Shown here: piece after piece, positions 1 through 13,800 of the stretch
Layout of the letters: each line of letters begins with the position of its first letter
Numbering within the stretch: the first letter of the stretch is position 1
Assembly: GCA_004794785.1 (NCBI GenBank)
Contig: SJOL01006482.1
Coordinates: 305,593-369,592 of the forward strand
Source: Opisthorchis felineus
Lineage: Eukaryota > Platyhelminthes > Trematoda > Opisthorchiida > Opisthorchiidae
Direction of reading: 5' to 3'
DNA length: 64,000 bases
Position numbers and translations under genes: made by a program
The notes under the pieces: generated by a model
Databases searched by the model: none
What the model was told of the DNA's origin: nothing
What the model saw: the letters and a program-made list of their open reading frames with translations, nothing else

Positions 1-1420
1 CTGGAATGTAAGTGGCGTGTTCAGTGACCGCATGTCTAGGAGCATGACCTTACGCTTTGTGGGTGCAAAGTGCATACCAAAGGGCGGGATGACTTTGGTC
101 AGTTCATCCAAAAGCACCTGCGCCTTCTCCTACTCTTCGAAGATGAGAACGATGTCGTCCGCATATTCCAGATCGACAAGGTTTTTGTCAAAGGCTATTT
201 GAACACCGGGGTTTTGGAGACCTTCCAGCATTCGTCTCATGATTTCATCGATCACCAAGTTAAAAAGGAATGGAGAGAGTGGGCACCCCTGACGGACACT
301 GCTTTGTGTACGGAAGCTTTTGGAGAGCTCGCCGTATACTCTCACACGTCCGGAAGTCCGAGAATACAAAGAGCTTATTATGTTTACGAACTTCCGGGGC
401 ATTCCTTGGTGGGCAAGCGTGTCGAGAAGAACGGACCGGTCAGCCGAGTCGAATGCGCCTGGGAAATCCAGGAATACTAGAATTGTGGGTCGCTTATACG
501 TATTGCGTTGTTCTAGCACCTAATGGAGTGTGAAGATTTGGTGGACGCAAACCCTACCAGGCCGAAATGCCGCTTGCTGCTCTCGAGTCAGTGTCTCACG
601 AGCTACCGTAAGGCGACGAAGCACCAGTAACGCCAACAGTCTCGTTACGACCGGGGTCAAGCTGATCCCCCTGTGGTTACTACACTTACTACGAGCCCCT
701 TTTTGAAAATAGGCACTATTATTGACTCTCCCCAGTTGTCTGGGACAGACTCCTTTTCCCAAATACAAGCAAACAGATCAGACAAGCGCTGACTGAGGAC
801 TTCACCCCCATCTTTGAACAATGCGGGTGGGAGGTCATCCGGACCAGGTGCTCGGTGGTGCTTGAGAGAACATATGCAGTCGTAAACCTCCGAGGCCGTA
901 GGTGGTTTCACGTTCACCGTCCGGGGATCTACGTCAACTGTGGGCTCCAGATGAGTGGCAGCTGTTGGCCCCGACAATTGTTGTTCGAAGTATTCGACCC
1001 ACCGGCCGAGGCGTTCTTCTTTATTCAGGATGGTCACTCCATCCGGTCGTACGGATCAACTGAAATAATCTTCGGGCATTACCGGTTTTCTGGTCCTCTT
1101 CCATTTCTTTGTCTTTCTGTATCCACCACACTTCACGGTCGGCTTGCAAGCTTACTTTCACTTGACATCTGATAATTCGTCGCACCGGGTTATGTTCGCG
1201 ACCGGCTGGACTACTTCTCTGAGATTTAAGCAGTGCCACCGTTCGGTCTGATATCCAGTGCTTGAGTGCGCCTGGTGGTGCCGTGCCACAGGCAGAATTC
1301 CCAGCACTATGCAAAGGGATGGCAATCTCGTCCCAGTATGAGTTCACATCTGATGGTGGAGCATTTGGAAGGGACTCTAGAAGACGACTCTGGTAAGTCC
1401 GTCTAAGGAGGGAAAAGGAA
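1..1420 (-). mobile_element. RTE-like non-LTR retrotransposon, reverse transcriptase part
   Basis: Minus-strand frames read as a non-LTR reverse transcriptase broken by frameshifts. At 130-519 the order is a motif-A-like FLDFPGAFDSADR, the segment GCPLSPFLFN, then the catalytic YADD near 140-150. At 520-1037 are the upstream fingers (RGISLTPVVTRLLALLVLRRL, QQAAFRPGRVCVHQ) and the pre-RT stretch (VYDCICSLKHHRAPGPDDLP). At 1021-1347 is the linker between endonuclease and RT (SYWDEIAIPLHSAGNSACG). No endonuclease is seen above about 1420, where A/G-rich DNA begins, so the copy looks 5'-truncated, as is usual for these elements. The 3' end lies outside the window. Frames shift several times, so it is dead. 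RTE-like assignment is from motif memory; a related CR1-like clade is possible. Confidence 0.9.
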
Positions 1421-4400
1421 AAAAAGGAAAAATTATCTACCTAGACCAGGTCCAGCCATTAAGTAGCCATTTGTCAATATTTTTCTTTACAATTCCTTAA
1501 AGCGTTTCTGAAGACTTTTGGCTGACATGGGCGGAGTTTTAAAGGGGTTTCACAGGTTTGTTGTTATTGTAAGTTCAACCAATTTTTTAAGCAACTGTGA
1601 ATAACCTATTAACTTCGTAAATTATTAGTAAGGCTGCATGTCTGCTGAAATTCTGGCACCTCGTACTTCCAGAAAGTGTGCATTTTGAAAATAGCTCAGA
1701 TGACAAAAAGCTTTTCCGAAATGGTGCATTTATGCGCCACGGATATTTTTCTAGTTGAGCTTACTCTGCAACATGGCTGGTAGCATCATCTCCTCAGTTC
1801 CAACACGAATGCTAAAGACAGTTATTCCTAGTTCTCACAGGGTATTTTGCAGGTAAACATCATCCTCATTGTTATAGTGATTGACTATAAACCACTACAG
1901 ACTACTAAGTTTTCATAGCTCCCTTCAGTGGATGATCTCGGCAACGGAGCTTAAACTCTATGCACGGGATGCAGTTGCTCCTATCATGTGGGCGTTAGTT
2001 GGGGTAGTAATCGTAATGTGCTACTGTGGATTGATAGTGGTACGTTTGTGCATTGGACATGGTAGCTCTGGTGCACGAAAGTCAATGTTTCTACGACCGA
2101 GGATACTCTAGAAGTTACTCGGATTAATAGCCGAAGAAAGGCTAGAGAGTTGAAACCTTTCAGCTGATTATTTCCAGTATTGTCCCGTAAGATATATCCC
2201 AATCTGAAGTCATCCTTTAAAAACCACATTAGTCTTGGTGTTTCGGCGTTTGATTAACCGAGTCAACTGTATACCTAGTCCGCGTTGGCAACACATGGGC
2301 TGCAGCAATTTTCATGGGCATTAACATAACCTTTATATGAGAGAGTTTCAATTGTATCGTAGGGGCCGATGAAGGGAATCAAACTGTCTAGGCAACATGG
2401 CATTCATTCTGTGAAGCTATGAAGGTAAAGTCACAGTAGTTTTGCTGATTTTGTTTGGTTTAGCCATGTACTGATTCTACGTGCTTCATGATGAACATCC
2501 GTTTAGTTCATTATGAAATATCGATTTTAGCTTCAAAACTTATAACGTTTTATTAAGTAGGACTTGACTTTGTGTCAACTACTATCCCAGCCGTATTTTC
2601 TCTTACGAAAGCATATAATTCTACTATGCATGGGCAGAGTCACGCCGAAAAATTATCCATTATAGCTGCACGTTGTTGTTAACGTAACATACCCTCTTCA
2701 ACAGTTTTCTCTCCCTCACGTAGAATAACCGCCATGGTGTAGTAGCAGTCAGTCAAGCGTGCCAGTATTCGAATGTATCCAGATGCTTGTAGTTCGTTAC
2801 TTCACACTATTTTATCGTCAGACATTAGGAGTGAAGCAACTGTTTAATGGTAACAGTAGAAACATTAACAACGGTAATAATGATGATGATAATAACAATA
2901 AAAGCTGGCTCTTATAAACCACTTCAGGTTACTGTTTTACTAAGATATAGCTGCAGAACTACTTCAAACCATTCTCCGCTATCTCAAATTCTTATCGAAG
3001 ATGTGCAAATCTATTAGATAATGACAGACTTCTACTATACATACCTTCATTTTCAGACAGAGCTGATCTGTCGCTTTTTTCGCTAGTTCAGCAGAGTGTA
3101 AAGTCATGCTGGTAAATTATTATGGGGTGTGTAACTGGTGCGTTTTCTCTCCAAGAAAAATTTTAACGTTTCGACGTGGTAGCAATAATATTCATAGAAT
3201 ATTTCTATCATTCACTGCTGCGGAATTCGGAGTACCTGCTCCAACGGGCTGTCATGTGGAAGTATCGGAACTATTTGGCAGTTGACGATAGTGTTAGACT
3301 GAATTTGGTGTTGATTGTGCGACAGAATGTGTGGCGCTTCTGCTCAGTCATCTGTAGTGCATTGCATTCTACTTCTCAGTGGTTGGTTTCGACCCTTGAT
3401 TAGGGTCTAAGAAGTGCTTAGTGTCCTCCCTATCAATGAGGTGAGTGTATAACAGTTTCGAAAATTTGACTACCCAATGACATTCTTCCACCTTGTCCCT
3501 AGACCGATCCTCATGAGAACAGCGTCTGTCAGTATTCGCCCCTTTGAAACTACAAGCTGGGGTTGAAGATATCATTATGGTTTAGGTCATTGTTCTTGTT
3601 ACTGAGGTAAGCCAATAATTTCACATGAACATTCGTTCTATCACATGAACTTGCGGAGTCTTTTAATCTCTTGTAAGATCTATAACTGTATTAACGAAAT
3701 TATTGTTCTTTAATAATTCTTACACAGAATAATCTAAAACAAGTGTCAACATTCTTCTCTCTGTTTTTTATTCTACCAGAAGATACTCTTTTCTGATAAG
3801 TTGTCTGTAACCTTCAAAGAACCAGTCGGAGTTTCCGGAGGGATTTGGTTTGTAAACAGTCGCTCAGCTAGCATGTACATTCTTGGTACATATCTTGCAG
3901 GCCGTTGGCTAATTCCAAGATGTCACTCAAAACCAATGCCTGTAGGGTTGGCTAGCAATACAAAAGGAAAGTGTTTGTTAACCATGAACATGCAAAAAAT
4001 GGCTTTCGGTTGATCATTTCAGTTTGACAATTTTTAGAAACCGGAGGATCAGTTAATTTTTGCCTTTTTTCCTAAACTGCCGGCTCATTTTTTTGTAGTG
4101 ACTCCAGATTAACAAACGGTAGCCGGCGTAGGTGCGAGTAAAACCTTGGGTAAAATAGTATCAGTACTATTGTAGAAGAAGGTAAAAACTCATAACTCTT
4201 GTTCTGCGATTGACTTTCATCGGTTATATCCCCTGGAAAGCGAGGATTTCTGTTTTACTCGTTATGGTTTTCGAAAATTTTTGTAAAAAAAACAACCATA
4301 CTACAATTGAGAAAAGTCATCTACACTTGATCCCGCTGATGCTCACGTAGCTGAATGTACTTGAGTGAGTGCTCGCGGATACTGTTTATGAAGTTTGGTG

Positions 4401-7161
4401 AATGAGAAGAGGGGTACACTACAGCATAATTGGCTACCGAATGTGATAGTTCAGCCTATACTTGATCAGATGATCAGATGATCACATGATCATCGATTTT
4501 TGGTCTGCTGAGTGGAATCTTTTGAAATATGCCATGCTTTCAGCAAACGGAATTATTAACGCAGATCGGGTGAACAGAACATACTTTCTGAAGAGTGGCT
4601 GCCGCAACATCCTTCTGTCAATCTAAGCGGACCACACAACATCGAGTTTTTAAAATTTGGTGACTGTGCACACACGCGTTAGCCATAGATACTTTGTGTT
4701 TACCTTAGTGAACGGCAAGTGCTAAACACTGATCATTTCTGTCTAGATTGGTTCACTTGGAATACGTTTCAAGCACTGAATTGGTTTGCGTGACTCTTAA
4801 AGATCACATCTGGCGACCGGAGAACTTTTGCTTTGTCTTAGGTACACAAACAATCTAAGTCAAGCTCTGGATCTGGATTTAAAGCATGCTCATTTGCTGA
4901 GGCATTGGTTGAGCGTTACCTACACTATTGTGTTTCTTTACAAAAACCAGTTGCCTGGTGAGATTTACTCAGTATGAATTTGGTAACCAGATGGAGGACG
5001 CCGTATGACACGAAGGCGTTTTGATCACCTAAATTTGGCAGGTGCGCTAACTTACAACAGCTTAGTGGTAGGCCAGAACGTGTCTCATTTCTAAGACGTC
5101 AGACACGGAAATCAGTGCTGCGAGAAACTGCCTAGAACAATTCACATTTCTTACATGAAAGAATGAAAGGAAGTACTTGTCTAGTTTTTGAATGGATGAG
5201 TTAAAAATGACCAGCGACACTACCTTCTCAGAAAGGTTTCAGTAGACCAGATGAAATTCAACTATCAGGTCAATAAGTTGGCATTTCAATCGATTGATTG
5301 CGAACAATGAAAAATAAACTGAACATGGATCATGATCGGATGCAAGAGTAAAATTGTGAAATGCATGCTGAAAGCTTGGGCAACTGTGCCTAACCGGATG
5401 GCAGTTCGAACCCGGGCCGTAATAAGAGTGTGCGTCCGAGCACAAGACTACTTTTTAAGTTTAAGGCAACCAGATATGAATCCTAAGTTGCATCGATAGA
5501 ACACCAGACATAACTCGACGCCGAATAAATGTGCTCTGAGGAGCTTGCAGCCTCTCAGATTTCGCGACTCGAAAAACGACGCGACGAATTTTCTGGCGCT
5601 GGATATACTGGTCACGGCTCAACCGTATTCAAACCTGTTCAAGTGCATCTAGCCTGCACCGGTTGTGTAGTGGGAACCCTATCACCTAACTTACCGGTTA
5701 TCTGAAGCATAAATCCCGTCACTTTTGATGAGTCCAAATAGGTGCAAAACTCGGGTCCAGTCATGTTTCTCTCTATTTGGTGTGGACTCACCAGGAACGG
5801 GGGAGGAATTTCCAAACAGGTTTGATGTGGATGCGAAATTTGTAAATCCTACAAGCATTTACAGCTTCCTTGTTCCGTTCTGATCTCTGCAGATGTTAAG
5901 ACATGATCCCAAAAAAGCTAGACCAAGGGATTTGATTTTCATTACGTTTTTTGAGTCTGGTCACATTTTTTAGGAGCCATCTATTTTAAACCGGTGAGCT
6001 GCCTTGAGAGACGTTTACTAAATTTCCAAGTTTACTAGAAATATGCCAACATAATGGCCTGCTATATGTCTACCTGCTGTAACGCTCTTGTTCTACTGGA
6101 CTTTTTGCCGAAAATTTAAATTTTTAGGGTTGAGGTTCTTTACGGCTGATGCTCCAAAACAACTGATTGCACAGTTAAATGTTTAAAGAGCTTTTACTGT
6201 AATTCGCCCGACCATAATTTCGCGCAGACTGTAGTCCAGTACTATTGCAGAATTTCGACCTGATTCTAAGCCGACTGATGTGGGCCATCTTGGAAACCAG
6301 CTAAGACCAATGTTTGATGTCACCTATCATAAAGAGGACGCCTTCAGACCCAATGCCGAACAAGCGAATAAGTGTATCGTGTTTCTGAAACGGAGAAAGT
6401 TCATCTGATAGGAGGTGCTTCTTTAGGAGCACTTAGGAAATGCTGGTGTAGACATGATCCAACGATGTTTCTTCTGTGTATTCTAAAGTTAATGCTGACA
6501 AGCTCTCTGTTAGTTGTTTGGAGAAATCTTACTCCACCATAAACAATAGTACAGTGGTCAGATAGTTCACTTCCACTGAAGAGTTCAATTTGCACCTGCA
6601 CTGAGGTCAAACTCACGGAGCAGCGCGTCATTTTAAGTGGGAGTTCAAACACATCGCACAGTAAGCGGGGCCGCATGTTCATCAAACTGTCAAACATGAA
6701 GACTGCTTAATTGTAGCTGCCTTCGATGAACACCTCGATGTTTAGAAGCCTTGCAAGTGGTTCGTGAAACTCTCACCAATTCCCACCAGTTAAGTCTGTG
6801 TAACACCATTTCAACCTGCGGTGAGACGAACATTACAAATTATTGGCTAACCGAACAACCAAATCCGAAATACTTTGCATGGATTCTTGCACATTATGCC
6901 TATATTTTTTAAAAAAAAAGATATGCCACGGAATATCTAGATGAACCGCTCATCCATCGACAAAATATCTTATCCAGTGTCATTCTTATCGTTGCCTTCA
7001 CAAAAGGGATATAAAGAATTGTCGTTACAGAAAGGCTGTCATTTTTGTTTGTATACTCAGGTTTGCTACAAAAGCGCATGAATTAGCATTTATTTGCAGA
7101 AAATTGGGGAGTAGTGCATTTGAGGACACTAAGATACTCGCATTTTTCCTTTCACTTTTAG
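1421..7161. other. Noncoding stretch, no supported gene
   Basis: I see no exon with a good splice pair and a convincing protein here. Short frames exist, for example at 3801-4013 plus, but none has flanking splice sites I trust. A short ATGATC-type tandem run lies near 4466-4491. A tRNA-like B box on the minus strand near 5405-5420 may be a SINE relic. The first exon(s) of the gene starting at 7162 may lie here or upstream of the window. Confidence 0.4.
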
Positions 7162-7899
7162 TTGGCTACAAAACACCGTCTGGGATATTACAGCTCTCTG
7201 CCATCTCTCAACATCGAGAATCAGGACTCATCAATTCACTCTGACCCTGCAGCTGTGCCAGTATCCGGTTTAACACAAGATCCACCGCTTCACGGTCTTA
7301 CCGCAATGGACCAAACACTACTTCCAGGTGAAGCTCTGCCCAGCAGGTCAGGAGCGATTACACCCAAAAAGTATAGTTACTATGTACCTGTTAATACAAA
7401 AATGAACGCCGCCTGGCCCGGGCCTCCATTAAGTAGGGTGAACGAAATCCCTTGGACACAGGACGCACTTCATCCCAACTTGATTTATTCGGAACCAGTC
7501 TTTCCAAGACCGAGAAGCGGAAGACAACCTATTTCACCTGCTGGGAACCAATACGCATACGGCGATGGCGAGAATGCCATCTATGAACCGACCCAGAATT
7601 CCGACACACCTCTGACTTTTTCGCAAGCACAAGTCGCCCTGAACAATATGGTACCTATTGAATTTCAGATGCGTGTCGATCGCTACCATTCATCAGGCGC
7701 AAAAAGTGCTGACAGCGTGAGTGAATTCCATGATCGGTACGATTCCGAAGACAGTGTACCCGATGATGTCAGGACAAGTAATTTTGAAAAGGAATTTCAA
7801 GCCCAAATAGAACACCAAAACGCTCTACTGCATGTTATTCAAATTGAGAAGCTGAATTTAGAAGGACGGATGCAAAGCGCTCTACGTCAACGCAAGGAG
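7162..7899 (+). CDS. Exon 1 seen (internal) of the 14-exon gene
   Basis: The acceptor TTTTAG precedes TTG GCT ACA, and the donor is GAG|GTGAGT. The exon is 246 codons and enters and leaves in phase 0. It is rich in Pro, Ser, Asn and Gln. The last 45 or so residues (from [20 protein letters not shown]) form a coiled coil that continues into the next exon. There is no upstream methionine in frame before the acceptor, so at least one 5' exon is missing. Confidence 0.75.
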
Positions 7900-10800
7900 G
7901 TGAGTGAAGCTTCCTGGAGGTGATGATATAGTTGGGTTCAAACATAGCGCTGCCGATCGATGTCGATACCTTTCTTGTTCTCAGCTCTTGTACGAATCAT
8001 CCGAGTGAGTGTATGGATGTGTAGCGTTGAAACAATCAACCAATCAGTCAATCAATTTATCAGCCATAAACCGTGTACCATAGGCACACTGATTCCAGCT
8101 GCTACAGTTTCGATCACCGGAAAGTGGGAGAGTGTGGGACATACAGCCAAGCCTTGGAGGCAATGGCATATTTGGTTAGTTCGGAAACTGGGTAACTACG
8201 CATCGGAGGCAGTAGCCTTGATGCACGAACGCCACTGACTGCGCGATTGGGCCGTTTCTACCAGTGTCAGTAACCATTGGTGAGTTGAGTCCCGGGTCCC
8301 CTATCCAGGGAGGCGGCAGTTGTTGACCCGACTAACTTTACTGGTTAGTGTTTTCACACTTCGTTACCAGGTCATACACTGTCTACCTCTCGGTCGCTTC
8401 CACCTAGCACAGGAATTGTCGGAAAGAGCTCTGCGAGACAAACTGTCTTCTGGCATACGGAGTAGCTGTCCTTACCAGCGTAACCTATGAAGTGTGAGTA
8501 ATTCATCTACCGTAGGAGAGTTTCATCGTCCTAAAACCATCTTCCGTACCTTAGCATTATTAATACGATGTTCCCACCAGATCCGACCAATGCTTCCGAG
8601 ACACCGATGTTCAAACACTGACATCTTCTGTATGTCCTTTGCGCGTAGAGGACACGTCTCTGATCCATAAAACAGTGTGGATCGCATTGCCGCAGTGTAA
8701 ACTCTGCCCTGGACAGACGAACTGACGCCAAGTCAGCGCCATAGGTGTCGGTGGGGTGGTATATGTTGAGGTCGTGATTAAGGCCATGATAGCAGTGTTA
8801 ATCATGTTATTGGAACTGCTTGTATGTGTTTGTGAGCTAATACCGCCCTAATGTCCTTGGGTACAATGAGGTTAACCGCTTTCTTACTTTCCCTGCCATG
8901 ATCAACATTCGCTTTTTAGTTTTCAGAGTTCTTTCGATTGGGTTCTATGATCTCCAACGCTAGACCACTGGGGTGGCTCTAAATTACACTGACGATATAT
9001 ATATGTATATATATACTTATATTAATATATATATATATATAGCTATTGGTCGTTGATCGGATGCCTGTTTATCTGTTCGCCGAGCTTGGCAACTGACTTG
9101 CAGGCGTTTCGTCACCATTCGAGGAAACATCTTCAATGTGCTGTTGGGTGGGAAGGTGTCTCCTCTCCAATAAATACACCCGAACTACCAGTATTCCAAT
9201 ACCTTATTAATATAGCGCTTCTTTTTCCAACTGTGTTTTAGAGAGGACATGTCGTCTCTGACACCCATGGGAGTGTCGCAAAGTTTTGTTTTTTTCCTGT
9301 GAGCTTTTTTGGGGGTAGCTATAGTGCTATCTGTTTAAGATTTTGTACATAAACATTTAGTAAAATGCTAAATCACTGGTGCAGCTAGATTACTTGAAAG
9401 TCAGGTTTTCACACGAAAATAAATTAAATCGTTCATTTGTAGTTCATTCTTCCCTATCTCTCAATAAATATATTCTTATGACTAGTAGGACAGGGTTGCT
9501 TGCCATGCAATTCAAAGGTAAGTTTGAAACCATTTTACTAGACCGGTGATATTAACAAACATTATTTAAAATTTTACTTGTGGAAACCTCTTCTATGAAG
9601 TATACGAATTTAGACAACTTGGGACCCCGTAGGCCGCTCTTTAAATGGAAAGCCAGTCTGCCAATACTGGAGAAGTGTAGAGTACGTCAGTACAACATTC
9701 GTATTTGCGTGATCATTATTTGCAACTTTACGCCAGTAATAGTTGGAAGGGCCCCCGAAAGAGGGTGTGAGAAGTATGAATGTAAGGACTTGAGTTATCG
9801 CGCGGTCCCACTTATCCATCCAGCTGCGTGCAGCAGATAAGACGTCCGGGATAGTGTCGTTAGCATACTGCCGATACGGTGTAGGGTAAAATCATAACAA
9901 CATAATTCTGACTCACGTGTTCCCTAAGATACTGCCAGGCTCAAAAGGCCTGAAATGAAAAACGATAAAGATACTCCTGTGCTTGGCTCGAATGCTTGAT
10001 CGCAAGTCAGCAGTGATCTGTGTAGGATAACTAGAATAGCCTAACTTTTATGGGACTAGTCACCGCTCTAGTTCCAAACCCTTGTCAAAGGACAGAAAAA
10101 CTGATGGATTCTCAGGAACCTAATTGAATTACTTTCCGTTTTCTACGATAAAAATATGATGGCTTGAGTTTGAACGGTGAAAGTCACACTTCTGCTCTTG
10201 AATCAAACCTGAAACAAAGCTGGTTGGGACGTTCTGCCAATGTGTTGAAATGGTAACTTTTAACAAATGAAATTTGTCGAACTCTCATACAGTTCGTATA
10301 AAGTTAGGAATGCATCTGTTCACCTACCCGTATGTACACTGCAGTTTCAAGAGTAAAGAAAGCAGTAACAATTTTATTGACGGTACACACTGCTATTCAC
10401 AAGGCTGCTGAAAACTCTCCGACAGCGCATAGCTGGTTTAGCCCTTTTTGGGGTTCATCAGATAGGTGCAGTCCCAGAGTTTCCGTCAAACTCGTGTTCT
10501 GCTTGAACCCGAATTGTCCGTGATTCGGGAAATGCACTCACTGGCACACTGATTTGTTCTTTAGCCTTCATGAAGCACATTCAGTCGAAGAATGCCTAAG
10601 CCGAAAAATTCGGCCGGGATTCAGTTGAGTTGCTCGTTAAGATCAGGTCAGTCTGCAAATGAGTGTAGTTCGCGAAACTACCACCAGTTTCGCAATTCCA
10701 ACAATTCACTTGTCTGTGAAATCATTATTTTCTGTGGCGTACGCTCCGTGCAAATACCAGCTTTGATGTACTTGAGTGGTGACAGTTTTAGATTAGTCAG

Positions 10801-13800
10801 GTTTCACGTGAGACTGTCGCATCAAAGTCGAACAAGTCCTTCCCAAATTTCAGAACTCGTTTTACCCGATCGAATCTCTGTCACACATTCACAACTCATC
10901 TAACTACTTATAACGTTTTAGTAACGACTCACAAAAATGATCAAATGGTGGGTTAATTAAGCACAGCTGCATTGTGGCCATATGCGCGGTTAGTAACTAC
11001 TAAAAAGTCATTGCGTAAGGGCATGGACACCCACGGTTCAGAGCTTTCCGTTCGTCTCGTTTGACACTTGTTGCAGATTCAAATTCCTGCCAAGCCTCAT
11101 GAGGTCACTCGGCAGTGAGGTGGTAGAATAACGAAACTCCTGTAAAAAAAACCTGCGGGTTCGAATCCACCCGGGTATTTTGGGAAATGCACACTAATTG
11201 GGGAGCTGTGACGCAGTATTTCCCAGCGTTTTACTGTAGATGGGTTTATAAGGATAAGTCGTGAATGTTTAGTTGTTTGTACTAGCAACAGTAGTGCTAC
11301 AATGTATATGATTACAAGATGCTTCCTAAAGGTTTGTGAATCGAATTTTTCACAGATAAGGTTTACTTCTGTACAGATTTTGGTAATTTACCAGTAGATC
11401 AGCCGTAGTAGTTTCTTCGAGTGGCATCTAGACGAGTTTGAATGACCTTATGAGGAGCGCAATAACGAAAGTTGTTCCAAACGTTGATAGTAATGTGTAA
11501 GATCCCCAACGCATTGAGCGTAGTTTTTACCCTCGGTGCCTGCTAGTGCGCACAAATCAACTGTCAGCTGGGGTCAGTTAACTTGAAACACGCTGCACAT
11601 GACCACATGAAAGCATCAGGGACTTGATTCTGCAGACTGTTCTCACCCTTAGGTGACTGTCAAGTCACCAAATGAATTCACATTTGATGTCTAGAATAAA
11701 AACAAATTCACAGGACTGCTTCCTAAACTATGCTTGTTGGAGGAGTCTGGTGAATTGGAAATAAGTCAGTCACCATTGTCCAACAGCAATAGTCAAAGCT
11801 ACACTCTGAGTGTGGTTGTACTTATTGGCCTCACTTCTTCCTAGATGAGACGGGTTGGCTCTAAAAACATTCTGACTCGCTGCTGGCTATAAAACATGGT
11901 CGGCAGATATATACGTCATTCAGTTTCTGTTCTATTACTGGATACCGTAAACCGCACCGACACCCAGCAGTTCAGTTTCTGACCTAAATTCGAAGAGTCA
12001 GGTTCTCCGTTGTCCTTATGTGCGATATTGCCATTCTAAACACTTCAAAGGCAGTAGGAAAAATCTGGACGATCCGGAATCAGGTTTGCTGATAATCTGT
12101 CCAAACTATGGTAAGCCGCGACGCCAGATTGTTTGATTGTTGTTCCAGAACGACAGATGTTTAGTGAGGGGAAGCACTTCTGGAAAAAAATAACTTCTTG
12201 CATCACACATCACGAGGTTCAGTTTTTGATGAACAAAGTGTCTTATGTGCCATCCAGAAGAAGCCTTGGACTTTCGGTAGGTTTTCACCGGACCACTTTC
12301 ACCGGTAGGCAGTCATGCACAAATAACTCACTTCGTTCATAGCGTTCATGCACTATCCAGCAAAATATGTGTGCTTTTCTGGACCTGTCTTAGCTTCACC
12401 GATAACTTTACATGCTGGCAGCTGAGGATACGTGGTTTAGTCGCAAAATTAATATACTTGAACTAGTAGTTTGGATCATTAGTTTCTAAGTCATCTCAAA
12501 CTTTAAAACTACTCTCGGCATTTAAGTGTTTCTTCATGTTATGGTGAAATTCTAAGGTGGCTGTGTGTATTGATTTTGCGTGAAACATTCTGGGTTGGCC
12601 ACGAACCGAAGAACGGCGCTTTATTCTTAGGTGAAAACTCAAGCTTCTGGCAGTTGCATTCTCCGGGAACTCATGGTTCAACACGTACGACACCAAGGTA
12701 TCTCTTCCAGGCTGCCCAATTCAGAAGCCTAATATTATTCTGCCTGTTGGAACAATCAGTTGCAAAACTTCACCGCCTACCTTGTGCCCTTCGACTTAAT
12801 GCAGAAGTGGAAAAATGATGATTGTTTTTGGCTGTGATTCACAATCCTGCATGAGACTTTAACGTGAAATATTCTCGACAGGTATGGGTCAGTACTGGTT
12901 GCGGTTCTACCAGGAGGTTGGCAAAAGTGGCATCCAGGTAGGCAGGGACTGGAATCCCTATGAAGTGGCAGCTGATCAGCTCGACCTGTCATTCAGATAG
13001 TAGCATCATCTATGATCACACACTCACGTGAATGCCGACGAGTGTTGCAATATCAGTTCTTCACCACACTGTCACGTACTATTGTATTGGGTGGTGTTTG
13101 TACAGACTTCCTCCTGTCTATTGCTGATAGTACCCTCTGTATACATTGCAAAGATGATCGGTCTATGATACAGGCTATAGTGTGATTTGAATACCAAACA
13201 ACGCAACAACTAGGTTAATAAGACATGCTGGTGAAGCTTCAACCGAAGTCAAGCAATGTGCACTATTGTAGTGTGGGTACTGAACGTTAGAAGACCTGCA
13301 CAACACCGTTGTCTCTGGTATTGACTCATGTATGTCCTGTGGCATTAAAAGATCTCGAACAGCCTACTGATAACAATATAAAACTGCTATCAGATTTCAT
13401 ATTAAAACAGCATAGCACCCACAGGATCATTTATAACGTTATTTCTAACATTTATTGAACAGAAGCCGAGACGCATTTTTTAAGTATACCCCCTCCTAGG
13501 TAGCCTGTTGCTCTGCTTCTCGGTCTCTACGGTCATTTTAGGAAATACTGAAATATATAGCGAAATTATCCACTGCCCTGTTACTTGAATCCAGGATCTA
13601 TGCATATTTGTATCGACTGATTATTCCTTTCCATAAAAATCTTCCAGCTTCAGGACCGACTCCGACTCTATCGCCAACAAGCTGGCTACCCAGTAAGGAG
13701 TAAGTTGCAGGACTGATCTATTTCTCACACGTACGTACGAGTTCATTCAACTTTTTGGTTAACCAGCTTTGCCTGATGTTTAGGCATAATTACGGATATG

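Noticed and set aside
3801..4013. Candidate upstream exon of the 14-exon gene
   Set aside because: No strong acceptor or donor fits the phase 0 entry of the exon at 7162.
11095..11200. tRNA gene
   Set aside because: The B box is perfect, but the acceptor and anticodon stems do not pair, so a SINE relic is more likely.
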